From contig JAAZNF010000109.1 of assembly GCA_012798435.1 (NCBI GenBank), positions 53,965 through 117,964 of the forward strand: a stretch of DNA of 64,000 bases, written 5' to 3'. The notes beneath the pieces are model-generated. The model was not told the origin of the DNA and searched no databases. It saw only the letters and a list, made by a program, of their open reading frames with translations. This stretch comes from Myxococcales bacterium. GTDB lineage: Bacteria > Myxococcota > B64-G9. Positions 53,234 to 62,461 of the stretch are shown piece after piece. Position 1 is the first letter of the stretch. Every line of letters begins with the position of its first letter. The position numbers and the translations under genes were made by a program.

Positions 53234-56149
53234 TCACGGGGTCCAGGCGACGAGCCCGCGGGCCAGGATCTGGTAGGCGTCGTTGTCGTCCATGTCGTCC
53301 TGCCATGCCACCGCCAGGTCGCCGAGGTCGGAGAGCGCAAGGCCCGGGCCGAGCTGCTGGCCGTCAGCGACGCGGTTGATGGTCTGCTCGGGCAGGAGAG
53401 TGGCGCCGGTGCCACCGCTGGCGGAGAAGACAGCCGCACGGATCTGGTACACGCCGTTGCCATCGCCATCGTCCTGCCAGGCGATCGCGAAGGCGCCGCT
53501 GCCCGCCATCCCCAGCGCGGCCGACCGGTGATCGCCGCCCGCGGTCTGGTGCACCCGACGGTCGGCGAAACGCTGGCGGCCGTCGGGCTCGAACCCGCGG
53601 GCCCATAGCTGGAGGTTCCCGTCCCCGTCCCGGTCGTCCTCCCAGACCACTACGAATCCGCCCCCGGCATCCGTCGCGATGACCGGACTCCGCTGTTGGC
53701 CGGCGGCCTCGGAGTTCACGGTCAGGCGCGCCAGCCGCCCAGCGCCGCTGGCGTCGAAACCCCGGGCGTGGATCTGAAAGGTCCCGTTGCCGTCGGAGTC
53801 GTCCTCCCAGGCCACCACGAAACCGCCATCCGCGGTCGCCGCCACGGCCGGCCGCTGCCGCTTCCCGTTGGCGTCGGCATGCACGCTCCGCTCGGAGAAA
53901 CGCTCACTGCCGTCCGCGTTGAAACCCCGCACCCAGACCTGCATGGCCCCGTTCTTGTCCCGGTCATCCTCCCAGGCGACGACGAAGCGGCCGTCCGGCG
54001 ACACCCCCACGGCCGGGTTCCGCTGCTGGCCGGTGTCGACCCGGTTCACGGAAAAGCGCGCGATGCGCTCGGAGCCGTCAGCATTGAACCCCCGGGCGTG
54101 GATCTGGTAGGTCCCGTTGCCGTCGGCGTCGTCCTCCCAGGCCACCACGAACGAGCCGTCCGCCGCCATGCCCACCGCTGGCGCCCCCTGCTGGCCCGCG
54201 CTGTTCGGGTTCACCTGCCGCTGGGAGAATGCCTGGCAGCCGCCGGCGTGGAAACCGCGCACCATCACATCGAAGTTGCCGGCGCCGTCGTCGTCCGAGG
54301 AGTCGTCCTCCCACACCGCCACGAACCCTCCGACCCCCCGACCGGCCAGGACCGGCCGGAGCTGGTCCCCGTCGGCTACCGTATTGATGGTCTGGTCGGT
54401 GAACGCCCGGGAGCCTTCCGTCCGGACGTCCGGTGCGACGGGGGAGAAGTCGTAGGGGAATTCGAACTGGTGGGCCCCGTCAGCCGGGTCCATGGGATAC
54501 CAGCGCTTGCCCTGGACGTTGGAAGGGTTGCAGAAGAATGCGGGCACGCCGTCCGGGAACACGGCGGGGTTGCCGTCCTCGACCGTGAAGGTGCGGGCGT
54601 AGACCCGGTTCTCGCGCGGGGCGAAGACGAGCTCCCGCATCCAGCCGTTGCCGGTGTAGAAGCCGGCCTGGCAGTGGTCGGTGCAGGCTGCGGCGGAGCC
54701 AGCCGTGCAGGCGGCCTCGAACTGGTAGTCGGTCAGGATGGCGTGGACCGGGTTGCCGGCGTTGCCATACCGGAGCTTGTACTCCGTGTCGTTGACGTGA
54801 CCGCACAGCACCAGGAACACGTTGCTGTGCCGGCTGGCCAGCTCGTCCCAGATCGTCTCCCCGGAGCCGCCCGGGATCAAGTAGTCGATGCTGGGGCACC
54901 CCTGTTCGTACTCGCCGCCGTGGGTCTGGACGCAGTGGCTGACCACGATCACCCGCCGATCGGGGTACGCGGCGATGAGCTCCTCGGCCCAGCACAGGGG
55001 CCCCTTGCGCGGGCCGTACTCGAGGTTGATCACCAGGAAGCGGTACGGGCCGGCCTCGAACAAGGCGTAGCTGTTCTCGCTGCCTCCACCGTACGAGCCA
55101 CCGTACCACGGCCGACCCGAGAAGCGCGCCGGCGGAAAGAGCTCGGGGTCGTTGAGGTGGGTGTTGCCGCGGGAGTAACGCGCCTCGGCCTTCAGGTAGT
55201 CGTGGTTGCCGGGCACCAGGCTGTAGGGCATGCCGGCCGCGTCCAGGAGATCGAAGGCCTGATCGGCCACCCGCCACTGCTCGAGGGTGTTGTTGTGGGT
55301 GATGTCGCCCAGGTGAATGACGAAACGGATGTCGTGGGACTGGCGGTGATCCAGGATCCACTGCATCTGCTTGAACAGCGTGTTGTCGGGTCCGGCCGGC
55401 TGCTTCTTGGTGTAGTACTGGGTGTCGGGCAGCAGCACCACGGAGAACGGCGCGCAGAAGTCGCCGCAGGCGGGCCGACACTGTCCGCCCGCGTCGCAGC
55501 GCTCCTCGCCGGGGCAGGCGCCACACTCCAGGGTGCCGCACACCGGATCCAGCCCGCACACACGGCCCTGGCAGTCGGGCACGCAGGCGGGCCCGCAGCG
55601 TCCCTGCGCGTCGCAGGCTTCACCCGGTGGGCAGGCGCCGCACTCCAGGGTGCCGCACACGGGATCGAGGCCGCACGCGCGCCCCTGGCAGTCGGGCCGG
55701 CACACCTCCTCGCACTGGCCAGTGGCCGAGCAACGGAAGCCACCCTCGCAAGTCCCGCACAGAGCGCCACAGACCGGATCCGGGCCGCACTCCAGGTCAC
55801 GGCAGTCCGGCGCGCACACGACGCACTGGCCGCTGGCCTCGACGCACACCTGGCCCGCGCCCGGGTCGCAGTTCCCGCAGGAGCCACCGCAACCGTCGCT
55901 GCCGCAGATCCGGCCGGTGCAGTCGGGAACACACCCGGGCCGGCAGGTCCCCTGATCGTCGCAGGTGTCGCCGGGAGCGCAGGCGCCGCAGCTCGTGCCG
56001 CAGCGCGGGTCGAAGCCGCAGGCGCGGCCGGTGCAGTCCGGCGTGCAGCCGGCGTCGCCGCCGGGGTGGTCGTCGTCCGCGGTGGTCCCGCTGCACCCCG
56101 GCAGGCACAGAACGAGCACGGCCATCGAAGCGAGGAGGATTTTTCTCAT
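53234..56149 (-). CDS. secreted metallophosphoesterase with Cys-rich and WEDD repeats
   Basis: The 971-aa lipoprotein (lipobox LPGC) has five Cys-rich modules of the type CVPDCTGRICGSDGCGGSCG. A calcineurin-like phosphoesterase domain follows, with LLPDTQYY, HLGDITHNN, PGNHDYL, VVSHC and LCGHVND, holding the metal ligands in the usual order. The C-terminal third is seven ~54-residue repeats with FVVAWEDDxDGNGxxQIHARGF. It is probably a cell-surface phosphodiesterase or nuclease with a propeller-like adhesive tail. TACAAT lies 7 nt before the ATG, another leaderless-type start. Confidence 0.83.
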   Translation of the reverse strand: MRKILLASMAVLVLCLPGCSGTTADDDHPGGDAGCTPDCTGRACGFDPRCGTSCGACAPGDTCDDQGTCRPGCVPDCTGRICGSDGCGGSCGNCDPGAGQVCVEASGQCVVCAPDCRDLECGPDPVCGALCGTCEGGFRCSATGQCEEVCRPDCQGRACGLDPVCGTLECGACPPGEACDAQGRCGPACVPDCQGRVCGLDPVCGTLECGACPGEERCDAGGQCRPACGDFCAPFSVVLLPDTQYYTKKQPAGPDNTLFKQMQWILDHRQSHDIRFVIHLGDITHNNTLEQWRVADQAFDLLDAAGMPYSLVPGNHDYLKAEARYSRGNTHLNDPELFPPARFSGRPWYGGSYGGGSENSYALFEAGPYRFLVINLEYGPRKGPLCWAEELIAAYPDRRVIVVSHCVQTHGGEYEQGCPSIDYLIPGGSGETIWDELASRHSNVFLVLCGHVNDTEYKLRYGNAGNPVHAILTDYQFEAACTAGSAAACTDHCQAGFYTGNGWMRELVFAPRENRVYARTFTVEDGNPAVFPDGVPAFFCNPSNVQGKRWYPMDPADGAHQFEFPYDFSPVAPDVRTEGSRAFTDQTINTVADGDQLRPVLAGRGVGGFVAVWEDDSSDDDGAGNFDVMVRGFHAGGCQAFSQRQVNPNSAGQQGAPAVGMAADGSFVVAWEDDADGNGTYQIHARGFNADGSERIARFSVNRVDTGQQRNPAVGVSPDGRFVVAWEDDRDKNGAMQVWVRGFNADGSERFSERSVHADANGKRQRPAVAATADGGFVVAWEDDSDGNGTFQIHARGFDASGAGRLARLTVNSEAAGQQRSPVIATDAGGGFVVVWEDDRDGDGNLQLWARGFEPDGRQRFADRRVHQTAGGDHRSAALGMAGSGAFAIAWQDDGDGNGVYQIRAAVFSASGGTGATLLPEQTINRVADGQQLGPGLALSDLGDLAVAWQDDMDDNDAYQILARGLVAWTP

Positions 56150-56284
56150 GGCCTGGATTGTAGTAGAAAATTTTCCCCACGGACAGGTCACCGGCAGTCG
56201 CCGGAGTGGGGGAGCGAACGATTTTTCGACGACCCGCCCGCGCTCCGGTGCTATACTGCCCCAACCCGCACTTCGGAGGCCGGC

Positions 56285-58492
56285 GTGCCGAAGCGATCCT
56301 CTTCCAGGACTCCCGAGGCCGAGTGGTTGCTCTGCGCGGCGGAGAAGATCCGGGGGCGAGCGAAGGGCCTCGATCTCGAGTCGCTCTCCTGCGCGGCCCG
56401 CCTGAGCCTGGTCAGGACGGCCTTCGCGGCGAGGCTGGCGCCGGCGCTCGGTCCCGACGCCTCCGTGCGCGCGGCCTGGGACAAGGCTCGCTCGCTCGAT
56501 TATCCGCTGTTCTCGCCGTCTCTCGACCCCGCCGGCGCGCCCGGTGCCGGGCCGGACGAAGACCTCGTGTTGCCCGATCGCGCGCTCGATCCGGCCGACC
56601 TCTTCGAGCGGCTTGCGGAGATCGAGCTTTCGCTGAGCGCGCGCGGAAAGCGGCTCTCGCTCGCCTCCGGCCGCGCCGGCCGCCGAAAGCAGGGGGCGTT
56701 CTACACCCCCGCCTGGCTCGCCGAGCGCCTGGCGCGCCGGGCCGTCGGGCCGCTGCGCGAGCGGAAGACCTCCCCCCGGCTGCTCCGCATCCTCGATCCC
56801 GCCTGCGGCGCCGGGCGGCTGCTGCTGGCGGCCCTGCGAGCCATCCTCGCCGATGCCCCGCAGGGTGAAGGCCGCGAGCGGGCCCGCGAAGCGGCGGCAG
56901 GCCTGTGCGGCGTGGACCTCGATGCCACCGCGGTCGCGCTCGCCGCGAGCCTCGTCCAGCTCGAGGCCGATCCGCTCGGCCCGCTGCTCCCTGGCCTGGC
57001 CCGGCAATTCATCGCGGGCGATTCACTCACCGGCACGCTGACGCCGGAGGAAGCTGCGAGCGCGGCGCCGCCCGGCGCGCTCGACTGGAGGCGGGCCTTC
57101 CCCGAGGCGCTGGAGCGCGAGGGCGGCGGGTTCGACGTCGTCCTCTCCAACCCGCCCTTCGAGGTTCTCAAGGATCTGCGCGACCCGGCGGTGCGGGCCT
57201 TGCTCGAACGAGTACGCGCGCTTCCCTACCGGCGTTCGTTGTGTGGCAACCTCAACCTGAGCCGGCTGTTTTTGGACCGCGCGCTCGAACTGCTGGCCCC
57301 GGGCGGCCGGTTGGGATTCGTCTTGCCACTGTCGTTCCTCATGGATCGCACCGCCGCGCGCCTGCGCGAGCCCCTGATTCGCCAGGGCTGGCTGGAGGGC
57401 GTCGAGGCCTACCCGGAGACGGCCCAGGTGTTCGCCGGTGTGACGCAGGCGGTCGTCTTGCTGTGGCTCGAAAAGCGCGCGCGGCGCTCCCGCATCGAGG
57501 TGGTGGAAGAAGGACAGGCGCCGTGGCGAGCGGTGTTCTCCGGCGAGGAGATCGCGAGCTTCGATCCCAAGACCTTCGCACTGCCGCTGTGCCAGGCCGC
57601 CGATATGGACCTCGCGCTGCGGCTGGCACGCCAGAGCGCGGCCCGATTCGGCGACTTCTTCGAGGGCCGCGTGGGAGAGGTGGATCAGACCTTCTTCCGG
57701 CCCATGATGAAGAGCGAGCCCGCCTCCGCGCTCCTGTTGCGGGGGGCGCACCTCGCGCCTTTCTCGGCGGACCTCTCCACGAAGGATCCCGAAGAGCGCT
57801 GGCTGGACGCGGAGGCCTTCCAAGAGAAGAAGGGCGGGGGCCCCTGGCGGCTGCGGCTGGCCGAGCCGCGGGTCGTCCAGACCGGCATCGTCAACCGCGA
57901 ATCCGCGCGCCGCTTCGTGGCCGCCGAGGTCCCCGCGGGCGTGTACCTCGGCAACTCGCTCAACACCTTCTGGCCGCGCGCCGCAACTCCGCTCTCCACC
58001 GCCGGCCTGGACGACGCTACGCTGCGCGGCTACCTGCTCGGGCTGCTCAACGCGGCGCCGCTGGAGTGGCGCTTCCGGCTGTCGAGCTCCAACAACAACG
58101 TCAACCTCTACGAGGTGCTGGCGTTGCCGCTGCCGCACCCCGCCGCGCTTTTTCCCGCCGAGCGGCTTTCGACATTCCTGGGCGAGTGCTTGACCCGCTT
58201 CGAGTCGGAAGCGGGACGGCAACCCCCGCTCTCCGCGGTGCGGCAGGTGACCTCCGGTTGGGGCAGCCCCGCGCGCGACGATCGCGCCACGGCGGCGCTC
58301 ATTGGGGCGGTGGCCCGGCGGCGCGCGGCCGAGACGGATCCGGAGCGCATCCCGTGGTGGGACCACCTGCTGGACCACCTGGTGAACTGGCACCTGGGCC
58401 TGGACGAGCCCGACCTGGAGCGGATGCTGCGGGCCATGCCGGACCGCTCGGGCGCGGGCAAGAAGAAGCGGAAAGGAGTCCGAGCGTCATGA
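56285..58492 (+). CDS. adenine-type DNA methyltransferase (restriction-modification family)
   Basis: The 735-aa protein begins with GTG after GGAGG. It has KQGAFYTP, the SAM motif ILDPACGAGRLLLAA (169-183) and the catalytic NPPF (289-292), which define an N6-adenine methylase of the Eco57I-like group. The C-terminal 300 residues carry a possible target-recognition domain (YLGNSLNTFWPRA, SSSNNNVNLYEVLALPLP). No nuclease motif was recognised and no restriction gene is adjacent, so it may be solitary or part of an incomplete type IIG system. TATACT at 56252-56257 is a possible -10. Confidence 0.8.
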   Translation: MPKRSSSRTPEAEWLLCAAEKIRGRAKGLDLESLSCAARLSLVRTAFAARLAPALGPDASVRAAWDKARSLDYPLFSPSLDPAGAPGAGPDEDLVLPDRALDPADLFERLAEIELSLSARGKRLSLASGRAGRRKQGAFYTPAWLAERLARRAVGPLRERKTSPRLLRILDPACGAGRLLLAALRAILADAPQGEGRERAREAAAGLCGVDLDATAVALAASLVQLEADPLGPLLPGLARQFIAGDSLTGTLTPEEAASAAPPGALDWRRAFPEALEREGGGFDVVLSNPPFEVLKDLRDPAVRALLERVRALPYRRSLCGNLNLSRLFLDRALELLAPGGRLGFVLPLSFLMDRTAARLREPLIRQGWLEGVEAYPETAQVFAGVTQAVVLLWLEKRARRSRIEVVEEGQAPWRAVFSGEEIASFDPKTFALPLCQAADMDLALRLARQSAARFGDFFEGRVGEVDQTFFRPMMKSEPASALLLRGAHLAPFSADLSTKDPEERWLDAEAFQEKKGGGPWRLRLAEPRVVQTGIVNRESARRFVAAEVPAGVYLGNSLNTFWPRAATPLSTAGLDDATLRGYLLGLLNAAPLEWRFRLSSSNNNVNLYEVLALPLPHPAALFPAERLSTFLGECLTRFESEAGRQPPLSAVRQVTSGWGSPARDDRATAALIGAVARRRAAETDPERIPWWDHLLDHLVNWHLGLDEPDLERMLRAMPDRSGAGKKKRKGVRAS

Positions 58493-58650
58493 TCCGTGAG
58501 GGCCTTCTCTCGGGGGGACGTCTGTCGCTTCTCCGAGCGGCTGGATTGGAAGATCCATCGATTCCGAGAAGCGAGGTCGGGTTCGGCCCTGGTGCGCGAA
58601 CGCAGAGCCCCCGGAGCCAGCGCGTTCGCGCACACCGGCCGTCGTGGCTC

Positions 58651-60618
58651 ATGGACCGGCTTTCATTCGCCCTCGTCGCCGCCCTGACGGTGGGTCCGGG
58701 TCTGCTCGCCGCGGGCTGCGGGGCGAGCGACTCCGGCTACCAGGGCGCCTGCCCCGATAGCGGCTGCGCCATCTTCGGCACCGCGGCGCGCTTCGACGTG
58801 AGCAGCGCCGACTTCTTCGCCCGGCCCTGGCCGGCCAACGCCCGGCGGCTCCCCGACGGCCGCCTCGACCTTTCAGGCTTTCCCAACCCCGCGCCGAGCT
58901 CGATGCTGCGCGACGCCATCGAGCTCATCGGCCGCGAGACGGTGGGCTTCGGCACCAACCAGGCCATCTACGTCACCTTCGACGGCGAGCTGGATCCGGC
59001 GAGCCTCCCGGCCGATCCGGCCTCGTCGCTGCGAGACGACGCCACCGTCTTCCTGGTCCGCATCCCGACCCGGGACGGCGAAGCCGCGTTCGAGCGGACG
59101 CCGATCTCCGTGCGCTACCTCTCCGCCGAACGGCAGTTCACGCCGGCGCGGACCTTGGTGGTCCGGCCCGTGCTGGGGTTTCCGCTCCGTCCCGCCGCGC
59201 GCTACGCCCTGGTGGTGACGCGCGAGGTGCGGGACGTCTCCGGCGAGCGTCTGGGCGCCTGGGAGGCCTTCGAGCGCACCAAGTACGCCGCCGCGCCGGA
59301 GGACGCGACGCTGCGCTCGTACTGGGAGCAGCACCAGCCGGTGTTCTCGCACCTCGAGCGGCTCGGGCTCGCGCGCGGGGAGGTGGCGGCGCTCTCGGTG
59401 TTCGACACCCAGGACGTGCTCGCGGAGATGGATCGCCTGTGCGACTTCCTGGGCGGGTTGGAGGCGCCGCGGGCCTACGATATCCAGCTCCGCTCGACAG
59501 CCAACGATTATTGGCTCTTCGAAGGCAGCGTCGATCTGCCCCAGTTCCAGTCCGGCGAGCCGCCCGACTTCACCGGCGGCGGGGGCTTCGTGTTCGATGA
59601 CCAGGGCCGGCCGGTGGTCCAGCGGATCGAGCGGGCGCCCTTCGCCCTGGCCATCCCGCGCACGAGCGCTCCCGCCGCGGGCTTCCCGGTGGTGCTCCAG
59701 GCCCACGGCACCGGCGGCGACCGCTTTTCGCACTTCGACGGGGCGAACGATCCGGCGCCGCTGCTGGCCCGCGCCGGCCTCGCCTCCATCGGCCTCGATC
59801 AGCCCCTGCACGGCGCGCGCAACCCCTGGGGCCGGGACGAGTCCATGATCACCTTCAACTTCTACAACATCCTGGCCATGCGCGATAACTTCCGCCAGGG
59901 CGCGGTCGATCTGCTGGTGTTGCGCCGGCTGGTGCAAGACCTCTGCGTGCCGGCCGTGGTCAGCCCCACCGGCGCGGCGCTGTGCCTGGATGGAGAGAAG
60001 GCGGCCTTCTTCGGCCACAGCCAGGGCGGGCTCACCGGCCCCATCTGGCTGGGGGTGGCCGGCGACGTGGCCGGGGCGGTGCTCTCCGGGGCCGGTGGTG
60101 GGTTGGGCCAGGCCATCCTGGAGAAGACCGCGCCGGTGAACATCCGCGAGCTGGTCGTGCTCGGCTTCGGTCTGGTGGACACCGAGCTCGACCTGGACCA
60201 CCCGGCGCTCAACCTCTTCCAGGCCTTCGCCGAGCGCGCCGACCCGCTCAACTACGCCCCGCGCTTCCTCTCCGGGCCAGCGGGGGGACAACCGCTACAC
60301 GTCTACTTTTCGGAGGGGCTGCTCGACGAGTACTGCCCGCCGGATCAGACCGAGGCGCTGGCCGTCGCGGCGGGATGCTCGCTCGTACAGCCCGTGGCCC
60401 GCGCCGTTCCGGCCATAGAGCTGGCGGGACGGCCGCCGCTGCCGCCGCCGGTGCGCGGCAACGCCAGCTCGCCCGTGGGCGCGGCGCTCACCGCGGTGCT
60501 GGTGCAGTATCCCCAGGACGGGCACTTCGCGGTGTTCCAGAACGCCACCGCCCGCGCCCACTACGGCCAGTTCCTCCAGAGCCTGTTCAGCGACCCGCCG
60601 CCGACCGTCGGACCGTGA
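58651..60618 (+). CDS. alpha/beta hydrolase lipoprotein
   Basis: The 655-aa protein has a lipoprotein signal (LLAAGC) and an N-terminal beta-rich region (about 50-225) with an Ig-like look. A hydrolase domain follows with VVLQAHGTGG (near 348), a nucleophile elbow GHSQGG near 455-460 and a likely C-terminal His in YPQDGHFAVF. This Ser-Asp-His layout suggests a secreted esterase or lipase. The start is the first ATG before the signal peptide; the region before it is not protein-like. It precedes the gcv genes but is probably an independent unit. Confidence 0.78.
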   Translation: MDRLSFALVAALTVGPGLLAAGCGASDSGYQGACPDSGCAIFGTAARFDVSSADFFARPWPANARRLPDGRLDLSGFPNPAPSSMLRDAIELIGRETVGFGTNQAIYVTFDGELDPASLPADPASSLRDDATVFLVRIPTRDGEAAFERTPISVRYLSAERQFTPARTLVVRPVLGFPLRPAARYALVVTREVRDVSGERLGAWEAFERTKYAAAPEDATLRSYWEQHQPVFSHLERLGLARGEVAALSVFDTQDVLAEMDRLCDFLGGLEAPRAYDIQLRSTANDYWLFEGSVDLPQFQSGEPPDFTGGGGFVFDDQGRPVVQRIERAPFALAIPRTSAPAAGFPVVLQAHGTGGDRFSHFDGANDPAPLLARAGLASIGLDQPLHGARNPWGRDESMITFNFYNILAMRDNFRQGAVDLLVLRRLVQDLCVPAVVSPTGAALCLDGEKAAFFGHSQGGLTGPIWLGVAGDVAGAVLSGAGGGLGQAILEKTAPVNIRELVVLGFGLVDTELDLDHPALNLFQAFAERADPLNYAPRFLSGPAGGQPLHVYFSEGLLDEYCPPDQTEALAVAAGCSLVQPVARAVPAIELAGRPPLPPPVRGNASSPVGAALTAVLVQYPQDGHFAVFQNATARAHYGQFLQSLFSDPPPTVGP

Positions 60619-60638
60619 CGCTCACGCACCGTTTTCTC

Positions 60639-60666
60639 TTGACGACCAGGTTTCTTCGAATACGAT
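60639..60666 (+). promoter_or_regulatory. promoter of the gcv operon
   Basis: TTGACG at 60639-60644, 16-bp spacer, TACGAT at 60661-60666. The leader of about 30 nt with GGAGGGC before gcvH is too short for a glycine riboswitch. Confidence 0.5.
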
Positions 60667-60702
60667 AGCCGGGGCCTTTGGAAATAACCCGGAGGGCAGC
60701 GC

Positions 60703-61092
60703 ATGAACATTCCGGCGGATCTCAAGTACACAAAAGAGCACGAGTGGGTGAAGGTGGACGGCCAGGTGGCGACCATGGGCATCACCGACTACGCCCAGGA
60801 GGAGCTGGGAGACATCGTCAACGTGGAGCTGCCTGGCGAGGGCGACGAGGTCCACAAGGACGAGCCGCTGGGCGCGGTGGAGAGCGTCAAGGCCTCCAGC
60901 GAGGTCTTCGCCCCCGTCTCCGGCAAGGTGGTGGAGGTCAACGAGCCTCTGCTCGACACCCCGGAGAACATCAACGAGGAGCCCTACGAGGAGGGCTGGA
61001 TGGTGCGCATCGAGATGAGCAACCCCGCCGAGCTCGACTCGTTGATGGACGCCGCCGCCTACCAGAAGCACGTGCAGGAGGAATCCAAGTAA
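60703..61092 (+). CDS. gcvH: glycine cleavage system H protein
   Basis: The 129-aa lipoyl carrier shuttles the aminomethyl group between P, T and L proteins. The lipoylated Lys lies in AVESVKASSEV, and KYTKEHEWVK marks the N-terminus, with a normal length. A GGAGGGC Shine-Dalgarno precedes the ATG. It is the first gene of the gcvH-gcvPA-gcvPB run, 12 bp from gcvPA. Confidence 0.97.
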   Translation: MNIPADLKYTKEHEWVKVDGQVATMGITDYAQEELGDIVNVELPGEGDEVHKDEPLGAVESVKASSEVFAPVSGKVVEVNEPLLDTPENINEEPYEEGWMVRIEMSNPAELDSLMDAAAYQKHVQEESK

Positions 61093-61104
61093 CAGGAGGT
61101 TCCC

Positions 61105-62454
61105 ATGCGCTACATCCCCCACACGGATGAGGATGTCCGACGCATGCTGCAAGCGGTGGGGGTTGCGCGGGTGGACGATCTGTTCGAGACCATCCCCGCC
61201 GAATTCCGCCTCCGCTCTCCCCTGAAAATCCCTCCCGCGCTCGACGAGGCATCCCTGGAGCGGCACTTCGCCGCGCTGGCCGGGAAAAACCGGGGCGCCG
61301 CCAGTCGCATGGCGGTCTTTTTGGGCGCCGGGGCGCCGCTGCACCACCTGCCGGCGGCGGTGGACCAGCTTCTCTTGCGCGGGGAGTTCTTCACCGCCTA
61401 CACCCCGTACCAGCCTGAGGTGAGCCAGGGCACGCTCCAGGCCATCTTCGAGTTCCAGAGCCAGTGGGCCGCCGTCCTGGGCGTGGAGGTGGTGAACGCC
61501 TCCATGTACGACGGGGCCTCCGCCACCGCCGAGGCCGTGCTGATGGCCCGGCGCGTGCAGAAGAAGCGCTCGCGCACGCTGCTTGCGCGCGCGCTCCACC
61601 CCGAGGTGCGGGCCACCTGCCAGACCTACCTGGGCGATTGCGACTGCCCGCTCGACGAGGTTCCCTTCGGTGCGGACGGGCGAACCGATCTGGCCGCGCT
61701 GGAGAAGCGCCTCGACGCCTCCACCGCCGCGGTGGTGATCCAGCAGCCGAACTTCCTGGGTTGCCTCGAGCCCGTGCCGGAGATCGCCGCGCTCGCTCAC
61801 CGCGCCGGGGCGCTGCTCGTGGTGTGCTGCCTCGAGCCGGTCGCGCTCGGGCTCATCGAGGCACCGGGGAAGCAGGGCGCCGACATCGTCACCGGCGAGG
61901 GGATGGGCCTCGCCGGCGGGCCGGGCTTCGGCGGCCCCGGGTTGGGCTTGTTCGGCAGTTTCGAGAAACACCTGTGGCAGATGCCCGGCCGCCTGGTGGG
62001 CCGCACCCGCGACGGCCAGGGCCGGATCGGCTACGTGCTCACCCTGGCGACCCGCGAGCAGCACATCCGCCGGGCGCGCGCCACCTCCAACATCTGCTCG
62101 AACGAGGGCCTGTGCGCCCTGGCCTCGTGTATCCACCTGTCGCTGTTGGGCCGGGCGGGGTTTTCCGAGCTTTCGCGCATCAATGCCCAGAACGCCCGCG
62201 AGGCGCTGCGGCGTTTCGGCGGGATCGCCGGGGTGCGTCGCGCCTTCGCCGCGCCCTTCTTCAACGAGTTCTGCTTGAAAATCGAGGGCGGGGTGGAGAA
62301 GACGCTGAGCCGCCTGCGCGAAGCCGGCATCCTGGGAGGATTGCCGCTCGGGCGCTTCTACCCGGAGCTCGCCGACCACTTGCTGGTGTCGGTGACCGAG
62401 ATCAACACCGCCGAGCAAGTCGACGCCTACGCGAAGGCGCTAGCGGGAAAGTGA
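61105..62454 (+). CDS. gcvPA: glycine dehydrogenase (decarboxylating) subunit 1
   Basis: The 449-aa subunit is the N-terminal half of the split P protein, which decarboxylates glycine together with GcvPB. Conserved blocks are MRYIPHTDEDVRRML, FTAYTPYQPEVSQGTLQ, NASMYDGASATAEA, GEGMGLAGGPGFGGPGLGLF and ATSNICSNEGL. The length is normal. It is 7 bp upstream of gcvPB with AGGAGG ahead of its own start. The split form is usual in Gram-positives, Archaea and many deltaproteobacteria. Confidence 0.96.
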   Translation: MRYIPHTDEDVRRMLQAVGVARVDDLFETIPAEFRLRSPLKIPPALDEASLERHFAALAGKNRGAASRMAVFLGAGAPLHHLPAAVDQLLLRGEFFTAYTPYQPEVSQGTLQAIFEFQSQWAAVLGVEVVNASMYDGASATAEAVLMARRVQKKRSRTLLARALHPEVRATCQTYLGDCDCPLDEVPFGADGRTDLAALEKRLDASTAAVVIQQPNFLGCLEPVPEIAALAHRAGALLVVCCLEPVALGLIEAPGKQGADIVTGEGMGLAGGPGFGGPGLGLFGSFEKHLWQMPGRLVGRTRDGQGRIGYVLTLATREQHIRRARATSNICSNEGLCALASCIHLSLLGRAGFSELSRINAQNAREALRRFGGIAGVRRAFAAPFFNEFCLKIEGGVEKTLSRLREAGILGGLPLGRFYPELADHLLVSVTEINTAEQVDAYAKALAGK

Positions 62455-62461
62455 GGCCGCC

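Noticed and set aside
53696..56284. Long upstream extension of the methyltransferase frame
   Set aside because: It is antisense to the phosphoesterase gene. A GGAGG Shine-Dalgarno and GTG at 56285 mark the real start.
60667..60702. Glycine riboswitch upstream of gcvH
   Set aside because: The leader is only about 35 nt, too short for the aptamer.
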